Shown here piece by piece: positions 6,536 to 6,708 of a DNA stretch of 6,708 nucleotides. Position numbers and translations under genes: made by a program. The notes below the pieces were generated by a model, which was not told the origin of the DNA, ran no database searches, and saw only the letters and a list, made by a program, of their open reading frames with translations. Origin of the DNA: JBIOJM01 sp044450785. GTDB taxonomy: Bacteria; Planctomycetota; Planctomycetia; Isosphaerales; Isosphaeraceae. Location: positions 1 to 6,708 of the forward strand of contig JBIOJM010000448.1 of NCBI GenBank assembly GCA_044450785.1, in the 5' to 3' direction. Every line of letters begins with the position of its first letter. Within the stretch, counting starts at the first letter, position 1.

Positions 6536-6708
6536 CCGGTGTTTGGCGATCGACGATCGCCGGGTTGACCGGCGGCTAGCGCCGTGCCGCTCACGGGAGC
6601 GTCTCAGGACCGAATCGACCGTGGAACATGAGCGGAATGGCGCTAGCCACCGGTGTTTGGCGATCGACGATCGCCGGGTTGACCGGCGGCTAGCGCCGTG
6701 CCGCTCAC
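6536..6708. repeat. Tandem 114-bp repeat unit (one full copy and a second copy cut by the window edge)
   Basis: Bases 6536-6594 recur exactly at 6650-6708, a 59-bp identical direct repeat with 114-bp period that runs up to the edge, so the true match may be longer. Each copy begins with the palindrome GGCGATCG-A-CGATCGCC (6545-6561 and 6659-6675). Within the unit, 6568-6595 and the reverse complement of 6627-6654 match at 24 of 28 positions around the shared core GGCTAGCGCC, so left and right arms alternate in orientation. No coding frame explains it. It may be a dispersed intergenic repeat family or the start of a longer array; the function is unknown. Confidence 0.8.
6568..6654. repeat. Imperfect inverted repeat within the 114-bp unit (GGCTAGCGCC core)
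   Basis: The left arm 6568-6595 and right arm 6627-6654 are inverted copies differing at 4 of 28 positions, separated by 31 nt. As RNA they could fold into a long stem with an internal mismatch bulge at GTG versus ATT. Mismatched but conserved arms suggest either two related repeat elements facing each other or a structured element kept by selection. Confidence 0.7.

Noticed and set aside
6241..6630. GTGGAACATG at 6241-6250 and again at 6621-6630
   Set aside because: A 10-bp match with no similarity in the flanks is close to what chance allows and does not extend the 114-bp repeat.
6536..6708. CRISPR array
   Set aside because: The repeat is at least 59 bp with internal palindromes and inverted arms, only two copies are visible, and there are no short regular spacers or cas genes.

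Overview
The window looks like chromosomal DNA of a high-GC planctomycete. The genus is not determinable from sequence alone; Isosphaeraceae or Gemmataceae-like is an inference. The basis is three adjacent genes from families that are massively expanded in Planctomycetota: a DUF1501 protein, a DUF1549/DUF1553 protein with Big2 domains, and a planctomycete-type cytochrome c fused to WD40 repeats.

Layout. All three genes are on the minus strand and read right to left. A DUF1501 alkaline-phosphatase-fold protein with a Tat signal (6135-4762) is followed after 40 nt by a Big2/cytochrome/DUF1549/DUF1553 protein with a Sec signal (4721-2253). After only 10 nt comes a PSCyt1-WD40-TIG-PPC protein (2242 to the left edge, 747 residues visible, no stop reached). 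The Shine-Dalgarno of the third gene abuts the stop codon of the second, so they are probably translationally coupled. A good sigma70-like promoter (TTGACC, 17 bp, TAGGAT on the minus strand) lies about 60 bp upstream of the first gene, so the set reads as one operon.

The right 0.56 kb (6136-6708) has no convincing gene. It holds the promoter, a small palindrome, a GC-rich REP-like hairpin, and at the very edge the start of an apparent array: a 59-bp exact direct repeat with 114-bp period, containing a 17-bp near-perfect palindrome and inverted GGCTAGCGCC-cored arms.

How the genes may work together. All three products are predicted to be exported, and two carry haem-attachment motifs (one CXXCH plus one CX4CH in the DUF1549 protein, one CXXCH in the WD40 protein). 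Together they suggest an extracytoplasmic module in which a hydrolase-like fold, c-type cytochromes and protein-interaction domains (WD40 propeller, Ig-like, PPC) act in one complex. The substrate and the reaction are unknown for these families. The gene set is typical of planctomycetes rather than a newly arrived system. Many long open frames on the plus strand here are high-GC antisense artefacts.
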